This document shows, piece by piece, positions 9,096 through 20,368 of a stretch of 64,000 nucleotides of DNA (position 1 is its first letter; each line of letters opens with the position of its first letter). The notes under the pieces are model-generated. The model was given only the letters and a program-made list of their open reading frames with translations. It had not been told where the DNA came from and did no database searches. A program made the position numbers and the translations under genes. The DNA comes from Erodium maritimum. Lineage: Eukaryota > Streptophyta > Magnoliopsida > Geraniales > Geraniaceae. Location: NCBI GenBank assembly GCA_963921825.1, contig OY997589.1, positions 744,001-808,000 on the forward strand. The letters run 5' to 3'.

Positions 9096-12079
9096 ATGGC
9101 TGAGGCCCACTATTCAGCTTATCAACGCTTTGTTGTTCTTCTTATTTTTGTGTTCGAGTTCCATACTCATCAATCACTCGGCCAACAACACTACCATGGC
9201 AACGGTTCCGATCCTGACGGTAAGCACTCACGGTATACCTGTACCGGCCCTCCGTGCCAGTCCTATGTCACCTTTCGGTCTCGCCCGCCGTATGATTCGC
9301 CTCTTGCAATCGCCAATCTGTTGGCATCCGAAGGCTCGGCCATTGCATCCACTAATCAAGTTCATGTGGAAACGTACAATTTTCCACCCGAAACGTTGGT
9401 GGTAGTGCCAGTTTCTTGTTCCTGTTGGGGTAACACCTACGTGCATAACACCCCCTACACTCCCCAGGAGGGAGACAGCTACTACCTTATAGCCTACTAC
9501 ATGTACCAAGGTCTTACGTCGAACCAGAGGATCGCTCGCACCAATGAATTCTACGTCGAATTCACCGACAACCTTACTGTTGGGTCGAATATTGTGGTTC
9601 CGGTGAGTTGTGCTTGTCCGAGCCTTGATCAAGCGGCGAACAATGTTAGTTCCCTGCTCGTTTATGTGGTTACATGGGACGATACATTGGATTCCATTGC
9701 ACGTCGATTCAATGTCAGTTCGGATAGCGTGTCCAACGCTAACAATTTGACAGGCGGCCGTATTTACCCGAACACGCCTCTCCTGGTTCCTCTGCAAAAC
9801 ATAAGTTGTTTGGACAGCCAGAGGAACTTTTCTTGCATACCACCGTCACCGTTTGCACCACCCGCTCATTCAGGCAAATTCGTTATCATATTAGGTATGT
9901 TTAAAGTTTCTCAAATATTTTCTACAGTCTCCTGTTTTTTTAGCGAAAGGTGCAATGTTATAACTTTTAGAATTGATTACATTATTGTGTATCGAGGAAT
10001 ATGCTACTCGATTACGAAAGGTCAGCATGAATGAACAATGATTCACTGAGTCTTTTCATATCAGAACCGTCACAGACGGTATTTTGATGTCCCACGAGCA
10101 AAGACAAATGACGAGGGGTGGGGGGTGGGTGGGACGGGGTACCGGAACTCAGAGAGCTCAACAATGGTGATGGTGGGAGGCAAAGCACCGTCTAGGGACC
10201 CCTCCCAGGACCAGTCCTTGATGCTCCCCTCCTTAGAGAATTCCTCGATTCTCTGTTCGACACACATTGATCCTGCAAAGACAAACTAAAAAAAGACCAT
10301 TTCGATTAGCCAGATTCATAATCGTGAAAGGGGTCGATGCAGTTGCAGCGGTGGAGGCCAGGGAGAAGGACGCGCCGGCTGCGGCTGTAAGTCCGACGAC
10401 GGCGACTTCAGAGGCGACTCTAGAAATGGCGGCGGCATCCGAGACGGAGGTGGCATCAGAAGCAGCGACGACAATAGGGACGACGACGGCTTCAAGGATG
10501 GCGACGGCAGCATCAGGGACGACTGTTGTAGAGACGGAAACCCCCGGGGGCGGTGGATTCAGGGGTGCTTCAGGGGCGGTGACGGCGACTACAGAGGCGT
10601 CGGCGGCTTCATGCGGCTTGAAGGTTGGTTGAAGCCGAGGTGATCCAGACGACACCCATCGGTATTGCAAAGGGGGAACCGAACATGGTCACTAACCTTT
10701 TATATGATTTTGTGAGTTGATCGTAAATCATTTATATGCCTTTTAACGGTGATCAATAGTTTAGAATAATTTGTTGTTCGTCATGTAAAGCTCCTAACTC
10801 ACATATAGATTCCCTTGTGGATCCCTAACACATTCCAATGCGTGCTTTAACTTGATTTTACTATGTCATTATTGTCTTCATAGGACTCTCCATTGGCATA
10901 GGATTTGTCTGCTTGTTCTTCATCTGCTACTTCTCATATCACCACATCAAGAAACGAAGACACAGGATCAACAAACAGAACCTGTTCATCAAAAACGGAG
11001 GTCTCTTGTTACAGAAACGATTAGCATCGAGCAGAAGCACCGACAACCTTAAACTCTTCACATCAGAGGAGCTCGAGAGAGCAACAGACAACTACAACAA
11101 GAGCCGGTTTCTGGGTCACGGAGGCTACGGGAATGTCTACAAAGGAATGTTACTCGACGGAACCATAGTCGCTGTCAAGAGATCGAAAACGATGGACAAA
11201 ACCCGAATCGAGCAATTCATTAACGAAGTAGTCATCTTGTCACAAATCAATCACCGAAACGTAGTCAAGCTACTAGGTTCTTGTCTGGAGACAGAGCTCC
11301 CCTTGCTTGTCTACGAGTTCATCCCCAAAGGATCTCTCTCCGACCGCATCCATGTGTCCGAACCCAAATCCTCGTACCTTTCGTGGAGTTTAAGGTTCAG
11401 GATTGCTTGTGAAGTGGCCGGAGCAGTTGCTTATATGCATTCTGCAGCTTCGATCCCGATCTTTCATCGCGACATCAAGTCATCGAACATACTTCTCGAC
11501 GACAACTACAAAGCAAAAGTGTCTGATTTCGGGACATCAAGATCAGTCCCGTTCGATAAAACGCACTTAACGACCGCAGTGCAAGGCACGTTCGGGTACT
11601 TGGATCCTGAGTACTTCCAATCGGGCCAGTTCACAGACAAGAGCGACGTGTACAGTTTTGGGGTTGTGCTCGTAGAGCTTCTCACCGGGCAAAAACCCAA
11701 CTCTGGCGACGAAAATGGTAACGTTGTGTCTCGATTCGTTTCGTTGGTCAATGAGGGGAGGTTGGAGGAGATTTTGGATGCTCGGATCGCCGGAGAAGTG
11801 AGTAAGAAAGAGGTCGTTGTGATCGGGAAGCTCGTAAAGAGATGTTTGAGGCTCAACGGTAAGAAGAGACCGTCGATGAAAGAGGTAGCGATGGGACTTG
11901 AAAATTTGAGGAAGTCTCAAAATTGCTTAGACATTTGTGAGGAGCATGAAGTGTTGGTGAGTGAAGATATGTCTGTTTATGACTCTGAGGATGAAAATGA
12001 TGAAATGAAGAACACTTTTGAGGGAGGAAGTTTTGCCGGCATTTCATTAGATATGGACTCCATCTATCCTAGAGACTAG
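9096..12079 (+). CDS. Receptor copy A: LysM ectodomain fused to a WAK-type kinase
   Basis: Two exons, 9096-9894 and 10884-12079, joined in phase 1 (TTAG/GTATGT ... CATAG/GACTC), encode 664 residues. Residues 1-30 are a signal peptide. Residues 49-233 form a LYK4/LYK5-like ectodomain with three LysM units separated by CxC pairs (C108/C110 and C172/C174); the third unit is about 188-233. Exon 2 opens with the transmembrane helix (about 268-288), then KKRRHR and FIKNGGLLL, the juxtamembrane signature of wall-associated kinases. The kinase keeps its essential residues: glycine loop 344-352, Lys365, Glu381, HRD Asp463 and DFG Asp481. It reads as WAK family, not LYK. By family knowledge LysM ectodomains of this type bind chitin-like glycans at the plasma membrane; the joint function is inference. 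An ATG at 9063 would add 11 residues. The intron holds a repeat insertion (10040-10675). Confidence 0.9.
10040..10675 (-). mobile_element. GC-rich repeat insertion in the intron of receptor copy A
   Basis: On the minus strand the part at 10050-10240 matches the plus-strand segment 32098-32310 closely, with shared phrases GGACTGGTCCTGGGAGGGGT and GACGGTTCTGATATGAAAAG. The remainder is GC-rich and has open frames on both strands by composition only. I infer a retroposon-derived insertion of unknown class. It leaves the splice sites of the host intron intact. Confidence 0.55.
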
Positions 12080-12229
12080 TGTATAGGATTTCAAGTAGAA
12101 TACAAATGTTTCATTAATTTGTTTGTTTATCAAAGAGAAATAAATGTATTAACGAAATAACCGTATACAAAACCCTAAAAAATAAGCATGGTCAAAAACA
12201 GAAAAAATAAAATAAAAATATAAAACTAA

Positions 12230-12612
12230 AGAAACACACTCATATGCTGCTGTAGTGGGGACTAAGAACAATCTTGGTTGAAGACCGTCTTTTTTCGTGC
12301 GCTTCATGGTGGTAGAATCTGGGTTTTGACCTTACTTGTTTTTTATTTGTTTCTTGCCCTCTTTAGTTGTCTTTGGGTTTTAGTCCTTCAGGTTTTGGTT
12401 TGTTCCGTGTAGGAACTGTTGTTGGTTGGATTTGCTAAAGATCGGTTGTTGGTTGGGTCCGTGTAGGATCGATTGTTCTGTGTGGGGTTGGTAGTTTTGG
12501 TTGAGGCTGAGATGTGTTCAGTCGTTCCTTGTTGGTTGTTTTGTTGTGTTCTTTTCCCTCAAAATGGGTTTTAATTTAAATTTTCTTTGCTGGTCAATAA
12601 AAAAATGGCTTT
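12230..12612 (+). mobile_element. Retroposon 3' fragment
   Basis: The sequence is GT-rich, repeats GGTTGTTGGTTGG-type phrases, and ends CTGGTCAATAAAAAAA, the 3' signature of plant LINE-derived copies. It starts about 150 bp beyond the stop codon of receptor copy A. The following 750 bp to the WD40 stop include an Arg/Lys-rich open frame (12689-13036) that I do not regard as a gene. Confidence 0.5.
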
Positions 12613-13370
12613 AATCTCTCAATTGGACCTATGGAGCAAACCCCTTGACGCTCAGTAAACCTCAGTACAATATGAGTAGTACTCTCTCATGTACTCCCAT
12701 TTATCAATGATGAGGAGAATCCTTAAGACGCGGGCCGCGGGGTCGAAGAGAGCTCGGACAGAGGTCTGGACGACGATGAGGGGCTCGTATGGCGAACGGC
12801 TGCAGAGCAGGCTGTGGCGAAGCAAAGGTCAGGACTCTAGGAAGGTGAAAGATGGTGAGCATCCCGTGAAAGCTAGTTCAGACGTAGCCGAAGAAAAAGA
12901 CGAAAGCAGGTGGAGAAGGAGGCAAGACAATAGGAGGAGGAAGGAGAACCGACGACCTTCAAAAAGAAAGAAGTCGCCGGTGAAAAGGGGAGGAAGAAGG
13001 AGGCTGCTTGAGAGAGAAAGTAGGGTTTTACTTTAACCTTTGGATATAATCACCATTTGCATTTTATGTATATGCTTCCGGAACTAAACGTTTTAGAACC
13101 GCTAATGAACAACCTTCCACGATACCTGGCATAAAATAACTATTTTACTTGGTATAAACAAAACTTGTTTGTATTTCACTTTTATCTTTAACCTATTATT
13201 CACAACAGTCCCATAAAAAAAAGATCTAAAGCTCCATAGCATGGTTTCCTCAGGAAACACCAATTGGTAGCCGACAACATGAACAAAAACGAAGCACTAA
13301 AAAAAACTCTAAAACTCTTCGGACAGCTCGAAATGTGAGTGTCCGAACAAGTTTTAGGCCGCGTCGGGCT

Positions 13371-16052
13371 TTAGAGCCTGACGGGCAAGCCATAGTTGTG
13401 GAAAGTCCGGATCTTCCCGTCCCATCCGGCCGTTACTATCACAAGGCCCCATGTCTCCGGAAAAACCTTATGGCCCATCAAATCTCGGCCCGATCCATCC
13501 CAAGACGGAAGTTCCTCCTCGGGCCAAGTCGCCGAGCCTCTGCATGGCCCGTCGAACCAATTCCCGAGCGAAAATCGCTCGGCGTCCCTGGCCCGAGAGG
13601 CGCCCTCCCGAGGGCCGCCACCGCCCGGGCTCCTCGAACCCGTCCCCGACCAGGGCACCGCCAGGGAGGCGCCTTCGGACAGGAAATGTTCGCAGGAACG
13701 AACCGACCCTCGTTTACGCTTCGAGGGCGAGACAGAGGAACCGTCGTGGTTCCAAACGTAAACGCGCGAATCCTCCCCGACCGAGACGACGTGCTTCCCC
13801 GTCGACGTGAACGTGGCCGATACCTGACTCCCCGACTTCGCACAACCTGTGCCGTCAAATCATTACAGGATTCAGTTAAGGAGCTTTCGGGTACGATCTC
13901 TAACCAACTCGTTCTTATCGTAGAACGAACTAAAGTCCATACCTTTGTACTTACGAACAACCTCAGCCTTCTCAAACAAACGAATCTTCGAGTCGTCAGA
14001 CGTGATCATCACTCTTCGAGATTCGTCATGGGAAAACTGCAAGTGCCAAAACCAACAATGTCAACAAAACAGTGTTATAGAGCAAACATCTTAGGCATCA
14101 AATGAGATTCAAATTATTCGATACCTGAATTCCCGTGATTCTGCTCGATGTTCTCTTCCTACCGGCAACATTGACTCGTGTATCGAGCTGAATCTCCGAC
14201 CCTGCGCAAACCAAACAACCGATCAAGAACTGGAAACTCTCAGAATCAGGAACATTGAGATTAGGAGAAGACAAGAACGTACCTGAAGCATCATAGAAGC
14301 GGCACGTTCCTTCTATGGATCCAACTACAAAACCCTGCGTTCATTAAGGAAAGATAGATGATTACCAAACATGGATTGAATTTCTGGCGTAGAGGATCAA
14401 AAGACTGTTATATCATTTTCAGCTAAGAATGATTACAATTAGCTATAATTGCAACAACAACAACAACAAAAAAGCATCCTAATTGTAAATTGTAGCCCTC
14501 ATCTCTGATAATTGCATAAATGTGTCCTAAACTAGCATTTTTGTTGTACTTAGTATAAAATTATTCTTAAATGACGATTTTACCCTTGAAATTTTAAATC
14601 TAAAAATAATAAATTAAAAAACAAAAAATACAGTACTTTCATCTCCCTTCATTTTCTTCCTTTTTCTATTTCCAGTGAAATAGAATTAAGAAATGTGAAA
14701 ATTCAAGATTTTTTGTTTTTTACTTGCTATTTTTGAAGGGTAAAATTGTTATTCTGAAACAAATTTATACAAAGTGTAATAAAAGGCGAGTTCAGGACAA
14801 GTAAAAATGAGAATTTGTTTCAAAGATGAGGGCTATAACTTGTAAAAAGTAAATACGTCAGGGTACTTTTTTGCAACTATCCCTTAGAATTATACCTTTC
14901 CATCAGGCTGATAACATATAGCTGTTATAATGTAGCTTGCATCAGTCCAATCCACAACTCGCTTCTCGGGTATGCTCCAAATCCGAACTATTCCATCAAT
15001 GGAGCCAGTTATGAATAGATTTTCATCGACTGGATGGAACTGAATACATGTCACTGATTTCACAAGAAAAGACATAAGTATGCAACAATCGAATCATAAT
15101 CATAATCTTTATGAGCATAATTACCATAATTATTGTGATGGAAGACATGTAAACATTCATCACAGCCCATTGGCCAAAGTCGCACAGTTTGATCCTTGGA
15201 AGATGAAAGGAGACTCTGCATCCGAAAACACGATTTAGTTTTTTTTTTTTTTAAATAGGGAAGCAATGGTAATGTAAAGTTTTGGCTACTTTGACTTACA
15301 TTGGAACCGGACCAAGTAAGCTCCAAGACATCGCTGGTATGGCCATGAAGCTCCTGCAATGGCTTCTCCTCCAGACAAAAAACCTTATCCGGAATCACAA
15401 CCGAGGAAGAACATAGGTTGCTGTAGGAACCGGGTTCATTGGAAAAATCAAAATCTCGATGACAGGCATTTGTTGACTTGACTTGCCAAATACGGACTAC
15501 TCCATCTTCACCACCACTCGCTAAGTACTTCCCATCCGGGCTAAACTTCATGGTTCTGATCAAGCCTTTATGGGCTTGAAGTTCTTGGCCCGTGTAGAGC
15601 GCGGTGAGCTCCTTGACCCTCTTGCTATTGTGCTTCACCTCCGTTCTTCCAAACCTTGATTTTGATGTTTCAAGACCCGGTTTTGATGATTTGGGCCTTC
15701 TCCCTTTTGTTTTGAAGCTTAGGCGCTTCCACCAACTCTTCCCTTCCTTGTCGTTAACACGAAGAACATCACATTCTTCAACTAATGTATTGGCTTCAGT
15801 ACTCGCTTCACTTCTACAACATGTTACATCTTCTTCCTCCTCAGACAACCCTAGAGAGCTTGGTTCAGCTCCACTATGCTCCATGATCCTGTTAAGTTCA
15901 TTGGCCTGAAATTCACACACCGATTCACCAGACATTACCTCTTCCTCTGCTACATCAGACTCCTCAGACGACAAACAATCCTTGGAATCGAAGAATACGT
16001 CGTGTTCTCTATGATCACAGCTTGGCATTGCTTGTTCTCTAAACCAACACAT
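13371..16052 (-). CDS. WD40-repeat protein (plant WDR44-like)
   Basis: Seven exons on the minus strand join in frame with GT-AG borders: 16052-15300, 15215-15125, 15053-14896, 14334-14283, 14201-14125, 14036-13943 and 13846-13371, giving 566 residues. I use the ATG at 16052 ([12 protein letters not shown]); an in-frame extension upstream has no ATG. The first 150 residues are acidic and low-complexity (EESDVAEEE). WD repeats then begin at [20 protein letters not shown] and run through [61 protein letters not shown] and [13 protein letters not shown]. The last repeat is [12 protein letters not shown], ending YGLPVRL. Such proteins act as scaffolds; the specific partner is unknown. The gene converges with receptor copy A, and its broken duplicate lies at 1815-2775. 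Exon 7 is markedly GC-rich compared with the others. Confidence 0.9.
14440..14885. mobile_element. Long-inverted-repeat MITE in WD40 intron 3
   Basis: The right end, read inward, begins AGGGATAGTTGCAAAAAAGT. The left end carries the matching CTATAATTGCAA, expanded by a CAA microsatellite. Arms continue as TAGCCCTCATCT in inverted orientation, with ACGATTTTACCC sub-terminal. The same family occurs at 60791-61415, 61446-61560, 61951-62352 and 63121-63449. It makes up most of intron 3 (14335-14895). Confidence 0.75.
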
Positions 16053-17120
16053 ACCTATTCCATCAATCACTACTACTCCCTAACACTCCTTATAAACCGA
16101 AAAAACCGAACAATTCAGCAGGACAAGGTTTGAGCTTCACTACCTAAATTGGTGCAAAAACAATGGTTTATTTCTTCATCAGCAGATGGTAATGCCAAAA
16201 CTGAATATATAATCAACAAAAGCAAGGCCAAGTACTAGGAATCAACACCAAAACCTTAAACACCACCAATGACCTGTCCTAAAACTAGATTAAACAATGA
16301 TTAACAGTTCCCTAAGACCTGGAAACGGTACAAGAATCTAACACAAGGGAACAAAATTAAAAAAAATACCCAAAAATCAGAGCTTCGATGGTTTCAACAA
16401 CAACAATATAATAACAATTACCTCATCGGTTTCAACGCGAAGCAACGAGAATTCAACAAAACCAGCACCGACCCTCCATTGATTGTGGCTTCTGCAACAC
16501 CTCGGAGCTCGATTTCAATCCCGATTCCACACCAAACCCAAAACCCTCCAAGTTCTCTGCACCGAACCCATCAACGATTAAGAGATTGGACCACCATTTG
16601 CAGAGATTGAGAGAGATTGGCGGAGAAAGGAAAGGTGGGTATGAGGTCGGAATCGAAGAGGATTGAGCTATAAGTCTCGTGACAGTCAAAACCGCTAATC
16701 AAGCCCACAAAGCACAAAACCCAGAAGAGCCGAGACTCGAGAGAGAGAGAGTGACGAGTCAAAATGTAGTGGCACACAGTAATGGAGAGAGTCGCGAATC
16801 GGAGATTTTTGTAGCGGTCTCGAGATCTGGGTTTTGGGGAGAGATCTGACCTCTCTTCCGAAGGCGCACGAACGACAAGCCACGAGCGGCGAGGCCCGAG
16901 AAACAAGACGCTAGACCTTGAGCTAGTAGCTATGGCTTCTCTAGATTGTGCTTTTGTGTTCTGTAAATCAAAGAGACAGGCAATAAATATGTGAAAGTGA
17001 TGTTGATGATTTGGGATGATAATGTTGGGATTAAGAAACTGAATTAAGTTTTTGATTCTCTTGGTAAATTGAGAAATCAAAATACCCAATTTTGATTGTG
17101 ATTTTAATTCTAATCTCAAC
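16053..17120 (-). promoter_or_regulatory. Leader and promoter region of the WD40 gene
   Basis: Upstream of the start codon the minus strand carries purine/pyrimidine-biased DNA (GAGAGAGAGAG and CTCTC runs around 16730-16760). Possible leader splice signals lie near 16430. No TATA box stands out. ORFs in this region look accidental. Confidence 0.35.
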
Positions 17121-17408
17121 TGAAGCTACTAGCTAATCAAATCATACTTTGAAATATGATTCTACATTAAACTTAAAATGCAAGCAATGTTCAAAGTCAC
17201 ACATATAATATCTCTCTTCTATGATGTGTTTCCAAATGTAGAAAAGTCTTGTTTGAGTGACATAATGTGTGTGTTGTTATAAATGTGAATATTGATTTAT
17301 TAACACCGAATGTCCGATTTGATAATTTAAGAATGAAATGTATGTGTGACGTGATTATCTCGCATTCGAGTAATGTTGATTCTGAAAACGATACATATAT
17401 TATATTTA

Positions 17409-17663
17409 GACCACCGACAATGGGATAAGACCGTCTAATTAGACAAAAATTAGGGTAAAGGTGGGTCGAATCAACCCACCTGCGTATCATTTAATATCTT
17501 TTTAAATTATCAGTTGTTACGTGGCGATTCTCTATTGGAGAATCGGAGATTAGACCCGAATAGACGGTCAACGAATCTCTAGACTCCCTATGCGATCGAA
17601 GCCCAAAAAATTACAGATTCGACGCCCCTATTCCACGAGCAAAAAAAACTACTGTGGGTGGTC
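17409..17663. mobile_element. Tourist-like (Harbinger) MITE
   Basis: It is flanked by TTA (17406-17408 and 17664-17666). The terminal repeats are GACCACCGACAATGGG and, inverted from the right end, GACCACCCACAGTAGT. It is 255 bp and non-coding. Confidence 0.75.
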
Positions 17664-18071
17664 TTATGGTTATTTGGTGAATCGGTATTGATTTGTACGA
17701 TCGAACTAAGACGATTGATTATTTAAACTAAAACCGATACATAATGTTAGGCCAACTTTTTTACGGTGTATGAATTGTGAATTGATCATGTACATATTGG
17801 ATAATCAGATTATTAATGTATTTCGATACGATTACATCTAATTATTCGATAGACCTAATCATATCTAATGAGTGGAGTTGAGAAATCAATTATTGGAAAC
17901 CCAATATTTAGACCCAGTTGAGCAAACAAACTTAAATGACATGATAAGATATTAAAAACCCAATTGGTTGAATTAATTGAGCTCAACATACCCATTGACC
18001 AAACTCTAGATGTTCATTCCAATTCAAATAAATGAGAATCACTACATGTTTTGGGGAAGAAAATAATGTAC

Positions 18072-18195
18072 CTTGACAATGATTAATGGAATAGAGGCAT
18101 AGAGCAAGAAGAAGAACAATAATTAAGGACACTAATAGATGAATTAAATGAGACTCATCAGCATTGTTAGTGCATTGAGAGTTCTCCAAAGCCAT
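18072..18195 (-). CDS. Candidate first exon of a small membrane protein
   Basis: An ATG at 18195 opens a 41-codon stretch ending at a donor (CAAG then GTACAT). It has a polar N-terminus (MALENSQCTNNADESH) and then one strong hydrophobic segment (LLVSLIIVLLLALCLYSI). That is the shape of a small single-pass membrane or signal-anchored protein. No convincing downstream exon was found, and the frame continues only to 17983 if unspliced. It could be chance. Confidence 0.25.
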
Positions 18196-18586
18196 TAATA
18201 GTTAAGAATCAGTCTCTCAATAATAGGTTCAGAGTCAAGACGTAGAGCATCTCTAATTATAAGTGGATCGGTGGCAAATAGGTGTTGACGGAGCCAAAAC
18301 ATCAACGAAAATGAACAAAACGCCGGTGGATAGGTTATGGTGGTAAGCTAACAGACGGTTGGATCCGTCGACGACTATAAAAAGTGAAGAAAAAAGTTTG
18401 TTTTATTCTGTTCCGCCCCTCCATTTCAGATTTAGCCTTGTGGGTGAGTTTTCTTTTCCAGTTGGTTAATAACTTTGAGCCTCCTTCTTTTAGCCAACAA
18501 CTTTGTTAAGGATTAAAAATGTTCTTACGAATAGAAAAAAACGAAAAGACAAGAAATCGGGATAGCTGAATCAAATAAAGAAATAG

Positions 18587-18840
18587 GGGAAACCATGGTT
18601 CCTAATCCCGTTTGACCTTTGTTTTCCCGATCCTAACTTGGGTTTACCTTTGTTTGCATTTCCCAACTATCATCTTTCATTTTTTTTTTGCAAAAAGTAT
18701 CATTTACCGTTTATTTTGACGATTTCGTTAATTTTTTGGAAAAAATGAAAAGGTGATAGTTGGGAAATGCAAACAAAGGTAAACTCAGGTTATGATCGGG
18801 AAAACAAAGGTAAAAAGAGGTTTGGAACCATGGTTACCCC
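18587..18840. mobile_element. Foldback MITE with arms of about 100 bp
   Basis: The left arm GGGGAAACCATGGTTCC and the right arm GGAACCATGGTTACCCC are complementary. Pairing extends through ACCTTTGTTTGCATTTCCCA and its complement. Flanks AAAGAAATA and CAAAAAATA agree at 7 of 9 positions, suggesting a Mutator-like 9-bp duplication. Confidence 0.75.
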
Positions 18841-20045
18841 CAAAAAATATCAAACATTCAATTGAAATAGAAATCCGACAGAAAATTAAAAAGATGTTCG
18901 ATGTCAAAATCGGTTTGAGAATGGAACAATCAAAACAATCGGTCTGACAGCGAAATTTTTTTTATGGGTTTGATTAACCATTAGGGTGCTCACTCATATT
19001 TACACTACACATAACAAATTCCATTATAATATGAAATGAAAATTAATTTTATTTTTAAAATAAAACAGAGCAAAGAGGGACACACTCTGTTTCTTCTCAT
19101 TGGGTTTTGTGTGGGTTTTTTTTGTGCCTACAAAGAAGCAAACATTTTGATTACAATGGAAATGAAAAAGCTAAAGCACACTCTGAGGCTCTTTCTCTGG
19201 TGGCCTCTCCTTGTCATGGTCTTTTTTGGGAGTTGGGTTTCATCTAAAACTTAATTTTTCTGTTTGTTTCTCGAGAAAATAAACGAGAAAACAGAATCCG
19301 GGTTTTCTGGGTTTATGTTAATGGAGGACACTAATCCAAACAGACATCGGATTCTGGGTTCTGTTTATATTTCTATCTTTTTATAGCTGAAACTATAGCA
19401 TTTTCTAGTGTTTCCATTTTTGTGCACCTACAGCTTTCAATTCTCACCTGTTTTGCCAAAAATCTTAGTTTGATGTTGGATAGGTTTTGATTGTAAAATA
19501 AATATAAAAATAAATTCTAAACTTTATATATTTTTTAATCTAAATTATTCATTTTTTGGCGATTCAACGGTCGAGAATGATTTCTAATTTTCATTTGCAA
19601 ACTATCATTTGAGAGTAATATCTATTGTAAACTTATATTTAAATATAACTAATAAGTCGTCTGAACAGCTATATAAAATGAGCTCAACGATATTTTAATG
19701 AGTTTTTTAATGATACAAATAAGTTTAAGGTGCAATCCATGTTATCGTTAAGCTCACTGATATAAAGACTCGAATGAATTTGTGGTTTGTATTTTAAATA
19801 TGAGTTTCATCGGATTGTGCGAGCATACTGAAGTATAGACCCCTCTTATGAACAAACTAAGAACACATCTGGATGATTTAATCAATACTATTAATCGTCT
19901 CTTATTTTTAACGAGGGGTTTTATTATAAAATATAAAATAAAGTCCTAATTATTCTCTTTTTTTATTCTTGGTTTACATTATAAAGGAAAGATTTTACAT
20001 AAAAATCATTATACACATAATTATTATTTGTATAGTCACTTAGGA

Positions 20046-20368
20046 TGTTGACGTGTGAGTCCTACATTGAAAATACGTGGATAAATTGATTATTTGATGC
20101 TTCTACTCATTAGTACGATTTTTTGGGTTGGATTGAGCTTTGATATGGTATCAGAGTTGGTTTCTACGGTTTGTTTGCCACCTCCACCCTGCGGTCTCCA
20201 ATCCATTTGTGGATGTTCAATCCTGCGATGACCCACGTGTAGATATCAAGCCCCACACGTGAAGAGTGTGTTAAAGTGTGAGTCCTACATCAAAAATATT
20301 TGGATAAATTGACCCTTTGATGCCTCTACCTATTAATTCAAACTTTTGACTTGGGTCGGACTTTAACA
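20046..20368 (+). mobile_element. TRIM retrotransposon, 323 bp
   Basis: Two 100-bp terminal repeats (20046-20145 and 20269-20368) start TGTTGACGTGTGAGTC and TGTTAAAGTGTGAGTC. The right one ends AACA. Directly after the left repeat comes TGGTATCAGAG (20146-20156), the initiator-tRNA-Met primer site of plant LTR elements. The interior is only 123 bp. Flanking bases do not form a clear target duplication. The terminal repeat matches the inner LTR of the element at 44961-45496. Confidence 0.8.

Noticed and set aside
12689..13036. 115-codon Arg/Lys-rich gene
   Set aside because: The composition follows purine-rich DNA; no domain, start context or partner exon.
13335..14105. 256-codon plus-strand open frame
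   Set aside because: It is antisense to the GC-rich last exons of the WD40 gene, whose minus-strand frame has WD repeats and matched splice sites.
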